From the NCBI GenBank assembly GCA_029204225.1, contig CM055093.1:455001-519000 (forward strand): a DNA stretch of 64,000 nt, read 5' to 3'. The notes below the pieces were generated by a model. It saw only the letters and a list, made by a program, of their open reading frames with translations. It ran no database searches and was not told the DNA's origin. Shown here piece by piece: positions 1 to 11,668 of the stretch; the stretch's first letter is position 1, and each line of letters opens with the position of its first letter. The position numbers and the translations under genes are program-made. The DNA comes from Diphasiastrum complanatum. Its lineage: Eukaryota > Streptophyta > Lycopodiopsida > Lycopodiales > Lycopodiaceae.

Positions 1-228
1 ACAAGGACAAATCTGGAGCTCAAAGGAGTTCCAAAGTCAAAGTCAGAAGCGACAGGGGTGAACATTTCAACAAAGCCTCTGTCACAAGTTAATAAGGTTC
101 TCGGGTTTTACGTAAGCGATGTGAAATCTACGCTTTTCCCAGACAAAGTAATGTTTTATATATATATATTTTTCAAATGTAAAGAGCTGAGCCTCCGATT
201 TGTGGTGTGCCAGCTACAATGTAAATAA
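1..228 (+). other. Open frame entering from the left edge, possible 3' end of a coding exon
   Basis: Frame 1 is open from the first base to a TAA at 226-228 (about 75 codons, no early Met). Early residues are mixed polar (many Ser, Lys, Val) and later residues become hydrophobic and AT-driven, so only the first ~110 bases look coding-like. A GTAAGC at 111-116 could be a splice donor ending an exon after Phe-Tyr. I do not recognise the protein and no domain is visible. It could equally be chance. Confidence 0.15.
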
Positions 229-985
229 AAGTGGCCAGTACCTTGAATATTGTGCCAAGTAGCGTAATTAAGTATAATTGGAAGACATCTTTGCACTAAT
301 CTGACATCTGATAAAAACATCAGATTTTGTAAATGTGGGGTGGATGTTGTAAAGCTAGCTACAAGTGCAAGCTTTACTCCTGGCGCCAGCATTTTTCCCA
401 GCGCCAGCAGCGCCACTGCTGCTCCCGGCACCACCGGCGCCAACGCCGCTCCCGGCACCACTACGACCAGAATCCAGCCGACGCCAAGTTCCTATGGCTC
501 AAATACTTTGATTCTAGCGAAGTCCAGAGAGCTCAGATCAATGTGCAATCACCCCACACGATCTAGGTATGATTAAAGGAAGCCTAGGGATCAATAAATT
601 CTAGAGAGAGAGAAAATGACTTTCTATAGAGAGAAAATCCTAGAGAGAGAAATGCGTGCTTTACCAACTTGGTCTAAGCACGGGGAGGCGGCGAATCCCA
701 CCATAACTATAGGGGGATGCGGGTTGTGACTCAAGGTGAGCTCCAACAAAGTCTCAGCTCCCCTTGCTGGAATGTTGTCTTGGTAGCCACCTTGGCATGC
801 CAGCGCTCAGGAGACTAGGGTCGGTCAGACACACTTGAAATGTAACCTTCTCAGATTTTATAAAGTGGGATTTTCCTCAAACTAACTCTTATTACCTTCT
901 TGGTTTCAGTGTTCCGTAAAAGTGCCAGTTGTAAGGCCACTTCAAATCTTTTTGATCTAGCAGATAGCTGAGGATCGTATCTCGG

Positions 986-1058
986 GACGCCAACGGTATG
1001 TCGTCGAGACCATTCGGTCCAAGACGCCAACGGTATGCTGCCGGGACCATTCTGTCTA
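986..1058. repeat. 37-bp tandem duplication
   Basis: The word GACGCCAACGGTATG starts at 986 and again at 1023, each followed by a diverged copy of the same continuation (CCATTCGGTC versus CCATTCTGTC). Period 37 bp, two copies. Confidence 0.7.
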
Positions 1059-1185
1059 GAAACTGGGTGTCGTTATATTTGTCGCAGCTTGTGGTTCTGA
1101 GTGTTCCTTGCATGAATGTGAACTGGTTAAGGTCTTGGAGAACAGGCTCTAACTTGTTGGCTGAATTGGATGGCTTGCTCGGGTG

Positions 1186-1490
1186 GAAGTTACTTGTTTA
1201 TGGGTGTCCAGTCTGGCGTGGCGCCAGGTTGGCTTCCAGCACTCGTGACGAAGCTTTGAGTTGGTTAAGTCTTATGTAAGTCAGACGACTTGCTTGGAAT
1301 GGATGTTACTCATTTATAACAACGCTTCAAGTTGGTTAAGTTTGATGTAAGTCAGGCAGCTTGCTTGTAGGGAAGTCACCCACGTCGGGACCCCCAATCT
1401 GGCATGGCACCAGGTTGGATCTCAATGTTACTTCCGGAACTTCAAGTTGGTTAAGTCTGAGGAGTTGGCTGCTTGTATGTCGAGTGGATT
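1186..1490. repeat. Diverged tandem repeat (GTTGGTTAAG / TCTGGCGTGGC units)
   Basis: Two blocks share the order GGAAGT(T/C)AC, then CT-GGC(G/A)TGGC(G/A)CCAGGTTGG, then CTT-AGTTGGTTAAG: first near 1186-1280, second near 1371-1460, with an extra AGTTGGTTAAGTTTGATGTAAG unit near 1330. Copies are imperfect. No coding role seen. Confidence 0.55.
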
Positions 1491-1849
1491 CAGATGGCAA
1501 GTATTGAAAGCCGGAAAACTAAGTCGTGGTTCCCGGCTCCTTTTGGGATGCCTGCGCTACACCAAGTGTCCCAATTAGCATGTGAGACATGTCATGTTTG
1601 ACTGGTCAATTGCCACATGTTTCACTCATTCACTGAACCAAGTTTCCAATTGAGCATATGCCACATGTGATGTTGACTAGTCAACTCTCCTACTATTCAT
1701 CACATCAATCCAACCACTCCTAATTGATGACCCAGTACCCTACACCAAAGCTCAATGTGCGACTCAGAGGCTCATAAGCTCTAATAACAGTTTCATTTAC
1801 AATTCTATTACAAAGGTCACCATAGGCTTGTGACTTAGCCATTTCTATA

Positions 1850-3160
1850 TTTACCAAAAGGTACATTGTACATAAAACAGTAACCAATCAGGACAGTGAG
1901 TAAAAGTTGTAAAATCCCTTCTCCCCTCATGTAACATCGCCTGCGATGGTGAAGCTAGGGTACTGCATAGGTAGACTGTGCGTGGTCTCCCAGGTAGCAG
2001 CAAAAAGAGGCCTGCCATGCCAAGCGACCAAGTACTCACAGATCAGACGGTTGTATAAACGCCTCTCCTGCCTATCCAATACCCTCGCCAGCCCATGAGT
2101 TACTTCTCTTTGCTCCTTGAATGCAAAAAAACCATCAGACAACAAGTTATCGCCATTATGTAAAACCTGTTTCAATCTAGAAACATGAAATACAGAATGC
2201 ACTTTACAAGCTTCAAGCAAATCTAACTTATAAGAAACATCACTAATTCGTATAAGAACTTACCAAGGTCCACAATAACAAGGGGATAACTTGTAGCATT
2301 GGCCCATCTTAAGGGTCTTAGAGTCCTTGGGTACTTGGAGAAACACCATGTCTCCTACCACAAACTCTCTAGGTGTGCGATGCTAATCAGCATAAGACTT
2401 AGCTCGATCCATCGATTGTTGTACATTAACTCAAGCATGTAGTTTGTTTGGGTTAGGAAATTAGCCACCCTAGGCACTTTTTGAGGAATTCCTACTATAA
2501 CAAGACTAGCTGGCCTAAAACCATAATTAAGCTTGAAAGGGCTCATTTTAGTACTTAATTTTTCTTGTCATTGTAAGCAAACTCCAACAACAGTAAGTAC
2601 TTTTCCAATTGAGTTTGCTTATCCCAACAAATGCCCTAAGCATATACTCTAAGGTATGGTTGAGTTGACTCTCTTAGTTTGGCCATCAGTTTCAGGATGC
2701 TCCGTACTGCGCATTCTCAATTGGTCTTCCAGTTTGGCCATAAATGTCATCCAAAGTTTCCCAATAAATCGAGTATAAAATGAGTCATCTTAGTGAGTTT
2801 GTCAACTATAACCAAGATAGAATCATCCTGTAATTGTGTCCGAGGCAAGGTGGTGACAAAATCCAAGGAGATACTCTCTCATCTTCCTTCTGGCACAGGT
2901 AGTGGGCGTAAAACTCCAAGAGTTAATCCTTCGAATTTAGTGACCTAGTACTTCAGACAATGCGTCACATTATGGTAATTTGTAAACATCTTTTTTAAGA
3001 ATAGACCACTAAAAGTTATGCAAGATCAACTCGTATGTCTTATCCACACCAAGCTACTCATGTCATAATGGCTGAAACTAACGTTGTAGGAATAACCTTG
3101 GGCATGAAAAAAGGTGGTCTAGAACCAAACATCGTTCGATTTTGTTGCCTACAACTCCAT
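1850..3160 (-). pseudogene. Ty3/gypsy chromovirus pol fragment (integrase to chromodomain)
   Basis: Read on the minus strand from about 3100 to 1927 the order is: H2C2 zinc-finger remnant (G-V-D-K-T-Y-E-L-I near 3040), integrase start around SLDFVTTLP with LVIVDKLTKMTHF (2790-2900), HPETDGQTKRVNS (2650-2700), MSPFKLNYGFRP (2520-2546), VPKDSKTL and YKLD (2225-2340), FHVSRLK (about 2170-2190), and a chromodomain-like tail YLVAWHGRP...ATWE (about 1985-2040). This is the C-terminal half of a chromovirus polyprotein. Several stops and frameshifts are present, the segment between the two integrase catalytic Asp residues is largely deleted, and the catalytic Glu after GQT is Lys (AAG at 2673-2675). 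No RT, protease or gag was found with it. Confidence 0.85.
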
Positions 3161-4391
3161 GTAATCACTTTCGAATACTAAGCCTACGCTTACCAAAAAG
3201 CTCCGTTGATTGATCTTGCTCGCCACACAACTCAAATGTTGCTGCAATCATGTGCACCACCTCCGGATCGATGAGTAGATGGACGGCAACTGCTCACTCG
3301 CAAAAAATTGCCTCCATTAGCTCACATTGGCGCTCAAAATCCCCTCCACGACTGGTGCGTTTCTGGCCTCGAGGAGGGGTTCAAATATTTTAATCTGTCT
3401 TTTTTTTTTTCAGCAATTCTGGATCCAGAAAAGCGTCTCTAAAAATGTTTTTTTTTTTTCCAGAAACGGGTTTCTAGGCAACTATGATACACTCCAATAG
3501 AGTCATTTAACTACAGTTTGCGTGAGGTTATCAACACCCTAATCACAGTTGCATAATACACAAACCATACGAGACTAGATTGATCACACTTTTTACTACG
3601 GGCAAAAGTTTTACCTTGTACAATCAATTTTTGAAATTCTCACCGCAGAAAAATTTAAATCAACTTACCTTAAGACTGTACTTTTCTACTAGAAAACCAA
3701 AAAAAAATTATATTCTCTCCAATTTGCTGCTACGTTTGTCAAAAGCAGGCAGGTCACTCTGCTGCTAGGGTCAGTGTCAGCCCATGCTTCCCAACTAATA
3801 AAGATCAGCAATGGGCCTCCACTCCTGCTAATAACAAATGTGTAGGGAGCCAAAAGGTTAAGTAAGAGTGAAACAGTAATCCAGCTGTGGAACTAACAAA
3901 TATAAATAATATCATAGATCTTGAAATTTTTCGGAGAAAGATTTTGCCCTAATTCGGAACCATTTCCACTACTCATCAGAATTTGCACACGACAAAAATG
4001 AACAACATTTAATAGCGGTAGGAAGAAATTACTTGCCTATCAGAATGCACGTGATAACCAGTGCCACAGCCAAGATAGATCGAGCTACCATTAGGAGTTG
4101 AGGAGTCAGTGTCCAAGAAAACATTGCCCTTCAATTTGGTGATTTCTCAGATGTCGCTGCACAAGAGCGCCCTTCTACCTCCAGTTTTAAGTATCTGCTG
4201 CTCAAGCAGAGCTATTTCTATGTCAAGCTTACTGATATTGAGAATTGCCTTACTTCCTTCAATTTTGCAACAATTGATGTATTCCTGTTGTGAATGAAGT
4301 TGCGAAGAGCTATGTACGGCTTCTGATTTTTTGAAGCAATTGTGCTCAATTCGAGCATTTGTGATCAATTCTGTAGTTTCTAAGTCCGATC

Positions 4392-4457
4392 CGCTCTCGC
4401 TCTAGCTTTCTCGCACGCTCGCGCTCTCTCTCTATCTCTCTCTCTCTCTCTCTCTCT
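4392..4457. repeat. CT-rich microsatellite
   Basis: Interrupted CTCGCTCT words run into a nearly pure (CT)n of about 24 bases at 4434-4457. Simple repeat; no function visible. Confidence 0.9.
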
Positions 4458-4746
4458 GGAGAAAGAAAAGAGGTCCGACGACAACAGTCACAGCACCCTC
4501 CTACCTTAATTGCATGGGCTGCTTGAATGTTCAGATTTTGCCACGTGCTTTTTATGATTATTGCAAGTGGAAAATATGCCACGTGGCAAGGATCTAAGTG
4601 ACCTGCTGTAAAACATGCTCTGCATAAAGGCCCACCACAGAGTTAGTGTGCTTTTTGGTATTATTAACATGTGGCATCACAAGAGAATCTAACAAATTAA
4701 TAATTATGATATGTTCGCCCGGCTAGCCTTTCACTAAATCATGCAA

Positions 4747-4882
4747 AGGCTTTAAATGCTAGTGCCCATCGGTCCTGGACTTCTGGACTTTCGGATGAGC
4801 ATCTAAAGATTGTGACTTAGGCTTTAAATGCTAGTGCCCATCGGTCTTGGACTTTCAGATGAGCATCTAAAGCTTGTGAGCA
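4747..4882. repeat. 72-bp tandem duplication
   Basis: AGGCTTTAAATGCTAGTGCC starts at 4747 and again at 4819. The first copy has a small extra CTGGACTT insertion; both end in GATGAGCATCTAAAG. Two copies, non-coding. Confidence 0.85.
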
Positions 4883-5418
4883 CTCAAGCATGATGCACCA
4901 ACTCATCATGTGTGAAATGCAGAGGCCCCACACCATCGGAGAGATATATTATTTCTCCCTTAGCATCTATCACCATTAAATGGAGTGGGGCCAGCACTGC
5001 AAGTCAGCGCACTCCTTAAGTATTCTCGTGTGAAATGACTCATTTAGGCAATGATGCCAAAGGAAACATGATTTTTGTGTCTCCATATGCATTCAAGGTT
5101 TTATTGGCCTTGCCTGGAAGGCAATACTATGTGTTGAGGTTGGTCAATGGAGTTGTCACGTGTTGCATGTAATTAGCTCATGAGCTTACTAATGAATTGC
5201 CAAATATAGCCATGGAACTAAATTAGACTATAATTAGTCATTAGGATTGTTAATAAAAAAACTCGAACAAACTCACTAATATTTGTAAATAGCGGACTTC
5301 TAATAATGATTGTAAGGCCCAAATTAGCCAAATAAGGTCCCAAACTTATAGTACAGGCACAAAAACGACCACTATAAACAGTTGAGGTCATGCTAAATTT
5401 GGAGGCTATTGCTCATTT

Positions 5419-5510
5419 TTAAAATTTGGTTTCTAAAAGATCTTGGAGCTTCTCTTTGAGAGCTTTCTTGATGGCACTTTGCATTTTATACGGATCATCA
5501 ACTGTTACTT
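5419..5510 (-). pseudogene. Inverted scrap of gypsy reverse transcriptase N-terminus
   Basis: On the minus strand this encodes about 25 residues of the type DPYKMQSAIKKALKEKLQ followed by DLLETKF, which matches the conserved start of plant gypsy RT (the YRMNP...V..EI.KLL.AGFI segment). It lies head-to-head against RNase H sequence of the plus-strand element that starts at about 5510, so it is in the wrong orientation relative to the pol it should belong to. Confidence 0.65.
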
Positions 5511-6995
5511 TACTTGGTAAACAAGACGTGCATACTGGACGTATTGCAAAATGGTTATTGTTATTGACTGAATTTGACTTTCGAATTGTGGTTCGAAAGG
5601 GCAAACAACATTATCTAGCCGATCACGTTTCGCGAATCGAATCCGCACCAGTTAACACTGAAGTGGATGATGAATTGCCAGATGCTGCGTTAATCTATGT
5701 TGAAGCAGTACCTGAGTGGGCAGCAGATATTGTTGAGTACCTGATGGTAGGACAACCAAATGACTCCCTGACAAAAGTACAGAAGAGACAATTGATTCAT
5801 AAGGCTCAACCTTATCAATTAATTGCGGGACAATTGTATCGTCGTGGATCAGATAATATTTTACGAAGGTGTGTTTTACCGCATGAAGTATTAGATTTAA
5901 TCATGTTTTTACATGATGGCATGAGTGGAGGACACTTCTCTACAGATATTACTGTTCACAGACTTTTACAATCAGGTTGTTGGTGGCCTACGCTTCACAA
6001 GATCATAGAAAATTTTATTCAGACCTGTGATGTTTGCCAACAAGCACGACGGCCTACTCGACAGAACTATGAACCCTTGCATCCAGTTTTATCGCAAGCA
6101 CCGTTTGAAAAATGGGGACTGGATTATATTGGACCTATTCACCCTGCCGCGCAAGGATCTCAGGCCCGATACATTATCATAGCAACTGATTACATGACCA
6201 AGTGGGTTGAAGCCAAAGCTGTCAAAGTTGCTGATGCGAAATCTACGGCCAAGTTTCTATATGAAAATATTATAATCAGATTTGGATGTCCCATCGAGAT
6301 TGTCAGTGACCGGGGTACACACTTTGTTAATCAAACAATAAAGTGTTTACTGGAAGATTTTTTTGTTATACACAGATTTAGTACTCCCTACTATCCCAGA
6401 GGGAATGGCCAAGCTGAATCTTTCAATAAGATTCTCTGCACCATTATGACAAAGACAGTTGAAGCGAGTCGGTCTGATTGGGAACATAAACTGTATGCAG
6501 CATTATGGGCATTCAGAACCGCTTACAAAAATAGTACAAATCAAACACCTTTTCAACTGGTTTATGGTCAAGATGTTGTACGCATAGCGGCCACCGAACG
6601 ATTAAATGATGATACGTCTTTACAACTCCGTCATGAAGCGTTGCACAAATTATGTGAAACTCGATTGATGGCAGTTCATGCCTTAGCAGCATAGAAAGCC
6701 CGTCGCAAGGCATGACACGATCGCCGATTGCACAAAAAAGATTTGAAAGCAGGAGATCTTGCATTAATGTACAAAACCAAGCTGATTATCTGTAAAGAAT
6801 TGCTCCAATGAGATCCCCTTGTGACCGAGCACCAGCTCCAGCGCTGGATCTACGGCGAAGTTTATCGGGGAAGGCCCGTATAAAGTGAAGGAAACCTTGA
6901 ACTATGACGCAGTAATTCTTGAGCACTTGGATGGAAAACGATTTGATACTCCGATGAATGGCAGCCTGCTCCGCCAGTTCAGCAAGTTTGATCTC
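5510..6995 (+). pseudogene. Ty3/gypsy pol: RNase H end and complete integrase
   Basis: The long open frame (5426-6694) becomes recognisable at GKQDVHTGRIAKW (RNase H C-terminal region, ending ADHVSR). It continues through an H2C2 zinc finger (H..H..C-D-V-C) and an integrase core with all three catalytic acidic residues in place: Asp in GLDYIGPI, Asp in SDRGTHF, Glu in GQAES. The TDYMTKWVEA signature points to the Athila/Tat side of gypsy rather than the chromoviruses. After a TAG at 6692-6694 the integrase tail continues in the same or shifted frames (KDLKAGDLALMY, then VKETLNYDAVILEHLDG to about 6995). The left part of pol is missing and is replaced by inverted RT sequence. The residues before GKQD are therefore not native. 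Confidence 0.85.
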
Positions 6996-7393
6996 AATGA
7001 TTTTTTAATTTTATTTGTTTTTCATTTTTTTTGTTTTTCAATACTTAATTTGCTAAGTTTTTTGGAAAAAGACAGTTAAAAAAAAAAATTGAGAAAAGAC
7101 TGTTGAGCAAAAGTCAGAAAGTCATCAGCATGGGAAAGGAAGCACAGTAATTTTTTGATGGAAAAAAGACGTAGAAAATCACTATTTTGGTCAGATTTAG
7201 TGTATTCAGTACCAGAAACCTTCGCTGATATCTCAGACTGTACATCCACTCTACATTTATCTAATTTGAGGTGGGCGAAGGTTCCTGTCCATAAAACCCC
7301 AGTTTTGAGTCCGGAGAAGGATCAGTGATATGCCATTTTGAGAACCTTCGCCGAGCATCTTAACCTCAATATTAACCTTCGTCGACCTGTTAG
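6996..7393 (+). other. Spacer between pol and downstream ORF
   Basis: No coding domain. It contains oligo-T and oligo-A runs (7000-7095) and several copies of the word ACCTTCG / CGAAGGTTC (about 7218, 7275, 7344, 7374) in both orientations. Confidence 0.4.
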
Positions 7394-9060
7394 ATGATCT
7401 TAAATGTCAAATGCAGCGAGATCATTATTCCTAACTCATCTTTCGCGTCACGACGTCGCACTAGGCATACCTTGTCAACTGCTCTTCCACCCCCTATTGT
7501 TGTTCGCACTGAACTTCCCATTCCCCCAGCCTCTGAAGCTTCCCTCGCCTCTGCTTCCATTCAAGGACAGTCTGTGACCATTGGGCCTACCATTCCCATC
7601 GCAGCTGCCCAGGCCGCCTCACCCCCACACATCGAAGCCACCTCACCAAAAACACAGTTTTGTATGGATATGTTCGATGATTCTGACCCCCTTGGGGCCA
7701 CTGAAATTTTTGAAATGCCCTAGAGCCCTGCACCCTTTGAACTCCAATCTTTTGGAAGAGGATTCGGACATATCCATGAATCTACTGTTAGTGTTGAAGA
7801 TGTCAGTCAGCCACCTCACACCGAAGATAGCCTAGCCACACTTCGGGTCGACAAAGCTGTGAAATCATTGAAACAGTTCGACGCCACAGTGCCTGAGGGA
7901 TTTGAAGAAGAAGACATTTTTGAAGAAGAAGAAGTACTGGCACCTATTCCACGCCTACCAAGGACAGTACCATCAGGTCCTCCTGCTGTTGCCGCCTCCA
8001 CGACCGTCGACTCTGGTGATGCTCTAGGTTTGGTTTCAAACCTTGCGCAAGTGATCCAGTCTATGCTGGATAAGAAGAAAGAAATGGAACAGAGAATCTC
8101 TGAGATGGGGTCCGAAAACACTCTGATTAGCTAGAAACTTGTCCAGCTGGATCGAGAGTTGAAGATTGCCAAACAACATGAAGACAAGGTTGAAGCCGAA
8201 AAGAAGTTGGCCCAGCAACAAGCTGATCGCTTGGAAGACTACATCAGCTCCCTCCAAATATCACCAAACCACCACCAATATTACATGCAGTACAAGCAGG
8301 TCCATCCTCATCAAGGACCACACCTCTATTTAGAAGGCCCATTAGCGTCGAGGACCAGATCCAGACCTTTTTAAAGCAACATTCGCATGAGTCCTCGCAT
8401 GGTGGATGGGTTCTGAAGTTTAAGACCTCTGAGATAGAGGCCGACAAAGAGTTGGATAAAATATTTGCATTGGGAGAGCAGCCGACATGGAGAATTACTG
8501 TTTTTGAAAAAACTTCGAAATCAATTAGGAGTTACGTCGCCAACCCTCGCCAATTGCGGGTAGATCCCTATTACGTGCCAATGTCGCGAAGAAATAAATG
8601 AAAAGATTTGGGGTCGGCTATGGACAAGATCACCATCCATACACCCAATTGGCCAATCATCCATCAGCCCTACAGTTGGACAATCTCAGTGGATTTCCAC
8701 CGTGCCTTACAAGTCTATCAGAGAGAATATGTCCACTCTCCAGATCCAACGGTACGACAATCGACAATGTTTGTTAAAGCTCTAACTCTGTTGGCGTCAA
8801 TGGCAACCAAATGGGACGATTGTCTCCCTCCTTTGGCATTCGATCCAAATAAGCCAATGGCCTCAAAGCAAATCAAAGATCAGCTACTGGTTGCTCGTTT
8901 ATATTTTCGTGCGGCAATGATGGGAGGATCCTGGGAATCACACTTCACATCATCGACAACCTCCAAGTGGATTGCCGGAGCCCACCATTGTTTTTTGCCA
9001 CACAATTTGGATTTTAATACCGCACGTCTCGATTTTATGGAGAAGGTGTAGCACCATTTA
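7394..9060 (+). pseudogene. Unrecognised retroelement ORF upstream of an LTR (gag-like or extra 3' ORF)
   Basis: A single frame family with several stops covers this span. It starts with a Pro/Ala/Ser-rich region (7450-7720), then an acidic stretch (FEEEDIFEEEEV, about 7903-7938), a heptad-like coiled coil (KKKEMEQRISEMGSEN, then KIAKQHEDKVEAEKKLAQQQ, about 8075-8250), and a C-terminal domain of about 145 residues (8608-9051) with WPIIHQPYSW, KWDDCLPPL, RAAMMGGSWES and NLDFNTARLDFM. The same C-terminal domain recurs at 53277-53800 on the minus strand, also directly upstream of the same LTR, so it belongs to the element. No zinc knuckle or protease is seen. It could be a gag-like protein of a short element or an additional ORF downstream of pol, as known in some Athila/Tat elements. 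The function is unknown to me. Confidence 0.6.
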
Positions 9061-9149
9061 ATCAAGATTCGGTGCGAAGCCAATAAAAGTTCCCAATAAC
9101 TGCATATTGCAGGTGTCATGGGACTGCCACCAGTTCTGGTGGGGGATAC

Positions 9150-9854
9150 TGTTGGAGGGTTTGCGGATCCCAAGGCAACCCTAACCCTAGTTAATAAGTG
9201 AGAGGGATTTGGCACCCTGCGTGTGTAAGTCCAACCCGATGATCACATAGTTATTTGATTGATTAGTTAAAAGTCAATAAAAGGACTTTAGGTCTTTTTG
9301 CGAGACTTTTAATGTCGCAGGGCCTAAATGTCAAGTTAGTGAATAAAGTTGGGTTTCCCTCCAATTTTGATGGTTCCCACAATTTTTTAAATTTGAATAA
9401 AAAGAGAGGCAAGACTGGACCAATAGGATTCAGAGACCAGGGTCCTCCTCTCTATTATAAGAAGGGACCAACTCGAGTTGCTCCTCGTGTTCATTTTCTC
9501 ATTTCAATAAAGCATATTGGTTCTCTTCAGAAATGGATTGATGAATGTCCTTGTTCTTCTTCTTCCCTTCTCCATCTCTCATGCTTTCTTTGGATTTTGC
9601 TAATTATTGGATCTGAATTTTTATTGGGATTGAGTATTAGAGAAAGAGTAAGCTATCTTTGTTGTGGATCTTAGTGTTAATGAGTAGGGTTAATGGATGT
9701 AGAGTTAGATTTAGATCTTCCATTCATGCTGAAATCTGAACTAAACTATCGCTCTCATGGAAACGAACCTACGCGTGACAACTAACTTCGTCTCTATGAT
9801 GCTAGATTGACTAGATCTTGGATTCAGGTTAGGCAAGGAAAGAAACCCACTACA
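9150..9854 (+). mobile_element. LTR of gypsy-like element, copy 1
   Basis: It begins TGTTGGAGGG directly after a purine-rich tract (GGTGGGGGATAC, about 9137-9149, a plausible polypurine tract) and ends in CCACTACA. Length is 705 bp. The same sequence, inverted, is at 52494-53226. It contains an AGAAAGAGTAAGC stretch, TATAA-like words and an AATAAA near 9499-9515. Its right end lies inside the integrase of a minus-strand copia element, so that copia was the insertion target. The mate LTR was not found. Confidence 0.8.
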
Positions 9855-10550
9855 CCTGTTCTTTCTCTCAGCAAGACCATTTGATTGAGGCGAATAAGAG
9901 GTAATGTATTGTTGCTCAATGCCATTGTTAAGACAATACTCCTTGAATTTGGTAGAGATGTATTTTCTCCCATTATCTGACTTCAGTGCTTTGATTCGTT
10001 TGCCAGTTTGATTATCAATATGCTCTTTGAATTGTTTGAATTTGATGAAAGCCTCTAATCTATGTTTAATGAAATAAATAGTTGTTCTTTTGGAGAATTC
10101 GTCAATAAAAGTAATGAAATACTTTGCATCTAGCAATGAACGAGTTTGCATAGGTTCACATATATTTGTATGAACAACATCTAACAGACCTTTTGTTGCA
10201 TGCCTATGGTTTGATCTAAAAGGAATCCTAGCCTGCTTTCCAAAGATGCAGCTATGACAGACACGGAATCGACATTACCAGAAGGATAGTCGAGATCAAG
10301 AACCATGGATTGTCCGGACATGTTAAAAATAGATACATAATTCAAGTGTCCCAAGCGATGATGCCATAGTAATGTTTTATTGACTAGAACAAAGGTTTTC
10401 AAGGCTTGATTAGACTCAGAATAACAATGTGCCAATCTATATAAGTAACTCTGCCTCTTGCCAAGTGCAAGGATCTTATTACTCCTATCAATAATTTTGC
10501 ATTAATTAAATTCGAATTCTACCTTATGACCTAAATCTATAATTCTACTT
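9855..10550 (-). pseudogene. Ty1/copia pre-integrase and integrase, cut by an LTR insertion
   Basis: Minus strand. The GAG-pre-integrase region carries LLWHHRLGHLNY (about 10330-10380), followed by integrase core sequence with FIDEFSKRT, LKSDNGRKY and NGLAERKNR, so the D, D and E catalytic residues are still present. The frame is broken between the two parts (about 10150-10200). The sequence stops right after ERKNR, where the gypsy-type LTR ends at 9854. The rest of this pol (RT, RNase H) is absent on the far side of the inserted element, so a deletion must also have occurred. It follows directly from the gag-protease frame at 10625-11668. Confidence 0.85.
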
Positions 10551-10624
10551 ACTGATAACAGATTTGTAGAGAGTTTAGGAACATATAAGACCTTTGATAG
10601 TAGTTTGAATTGATCATGCTGGAA

Positions 10625-11668
10625 TCACAATCTTATAGTACCTTCACCTTCAATAGTGTGAGTACTATTGTCACCAAGATAAACAAATTTTTTCGTGTTG
10701 TAAGGCGTGTAGGAGTTGAAAATCTCACGTTGATTGGTCATGTGTTGAGTTACTCCAGAATCAAGAAACCGTGAATCATTCAAAAATGCGTTTTCGTCTT
10801 TGACCATGAATGCGCCTTCGTCCACTTCGACCTGGGGAGATGATGAAACTGTGTTTGCTTGTTGATCAGGTTGCTTGGCTGTATTCTTCGCTTGGAGAAT
10901 TCGACAATCCTTGATCTCATGGTTATTGCGCTTGCAATACCTACAAAACATCTTCTTCTTCGATTGTGGATTTGATGATTGTAATTGACTTTGAGTCAGC
11001 TTCTGATTCATTGTAGCCTTCTTGGAGCTTTTCTGCTTCTGTCGCTTAGAGCCTTTGTTGACATATAGAGTTTGAGAGGAGGAAGTAGACAAAGTGTCTT
11101 GACTTCTTCTATTGTCTTCTTGTAGCAACATAGTAATAACTCTAGTAAGAGTTAAATATGAGTGTGTCAATATGATCATCACCCAGTTCTCATATGTAGA
11201 GGGCAAGCTTGAAAACAATGTCATAATTGCGTCTTGATCGTCTATGACTGATCCGACAGTGGCCATTCGTTGCAAGAGATTCTTAAATTGGTTAATGTCA
11301 CTCTGAAGAGAATCACCATTAGACATCTTGAATGTGGAGAATTTCCTTCGTAGATGTAACTTAGTAGTTACATCCCTCACGTCATATAGTGAGTTCAGGA
11401 TGTCCCAAGCATCTTTTGAAGTTTTAGCTTCAACTATGTGTCCAATCTGTATATCTGATATATTGAGGATAATAAGCGTAAAAGCTTTACCATCCTTCGA
11501 TTTTCGCTTTGAGTCTTCTGTGTCATCTTCAGGTTTTACTTCTGTACCTGTAACAACATCCCATAACTCATTGGCGATTAGCAAGGTCTTCATCTTACAT
11601 TTCCACAAATGATAATTGGATCTATTCAGCTTGTCTGCAATAAGACCAGCTTTACTTTGAGTATCCAT
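10625..11668 (-). pseudogene. Ty1/copia gag plus start of protease
   Basis: Intact 347-codon frame on the minus strand. Residues about 10-200 form the plant copia gag (UBN2-type) domain with NRSNYHLWKCKMK, AKTSKDAWDIL, LHLRRKF and LLQRMATVGSVIDD. A zinc knuckle of the form C-x2-C-x4-H-x4-C (CRYCKRNNHEIKDC) lies near residue 240. The aspartic protease begins with LDSGVTQHMT near residue 305. The frame stops soon after, where an intact pol should continue. It is the longest undamaged retroelement ORF on this side of the window apart from the gypsy pol at 5426. Start ATG at 11666-11668 is supported by the typical gag N-terminus. Confidence 0.9.

Larger units (their letters stand above)
229..1849. 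other. Intergenic stretch, no confident gene
   Basis: This holds a GC-rich patch at about 380-490 built of GGCGCC/CCGGCACC-like words that would encode Ala/Pro/Thr low complexity in one frame, a purine-rich patch of GAGAGA runs at 600-655, and the diverged tandem repeats listed separately. No domain-bearing frame was seen. It lies downstream of the minus-strand gypsy fragment at 1850-3160 and may include its decayed 3' LTR, but I could not find LTR ends. Confidence 0.5.
3161..5400. other. Non-coding stretch, AT-rich
   Basis: No ORF here shows a recognisable domain. It contains two oligo-T runs with a shared flank (about 3404-3460, each followed by CAG/CCAG and a GGATCCAGAA or CAGAAACGGG word), a CT-rich tract and a 72-bp tandem duplication. 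The arginine/glutamate-rich frame over the CT tract on the minus strand is a microsatellite artefact. Confidence 0.5.

Noticed and set aside
4346-4582. Arg/Glu-rich minus-strand ORF
   Set aside because: Created by the CT-rich tract at 4392-4457; flanks show no domain.
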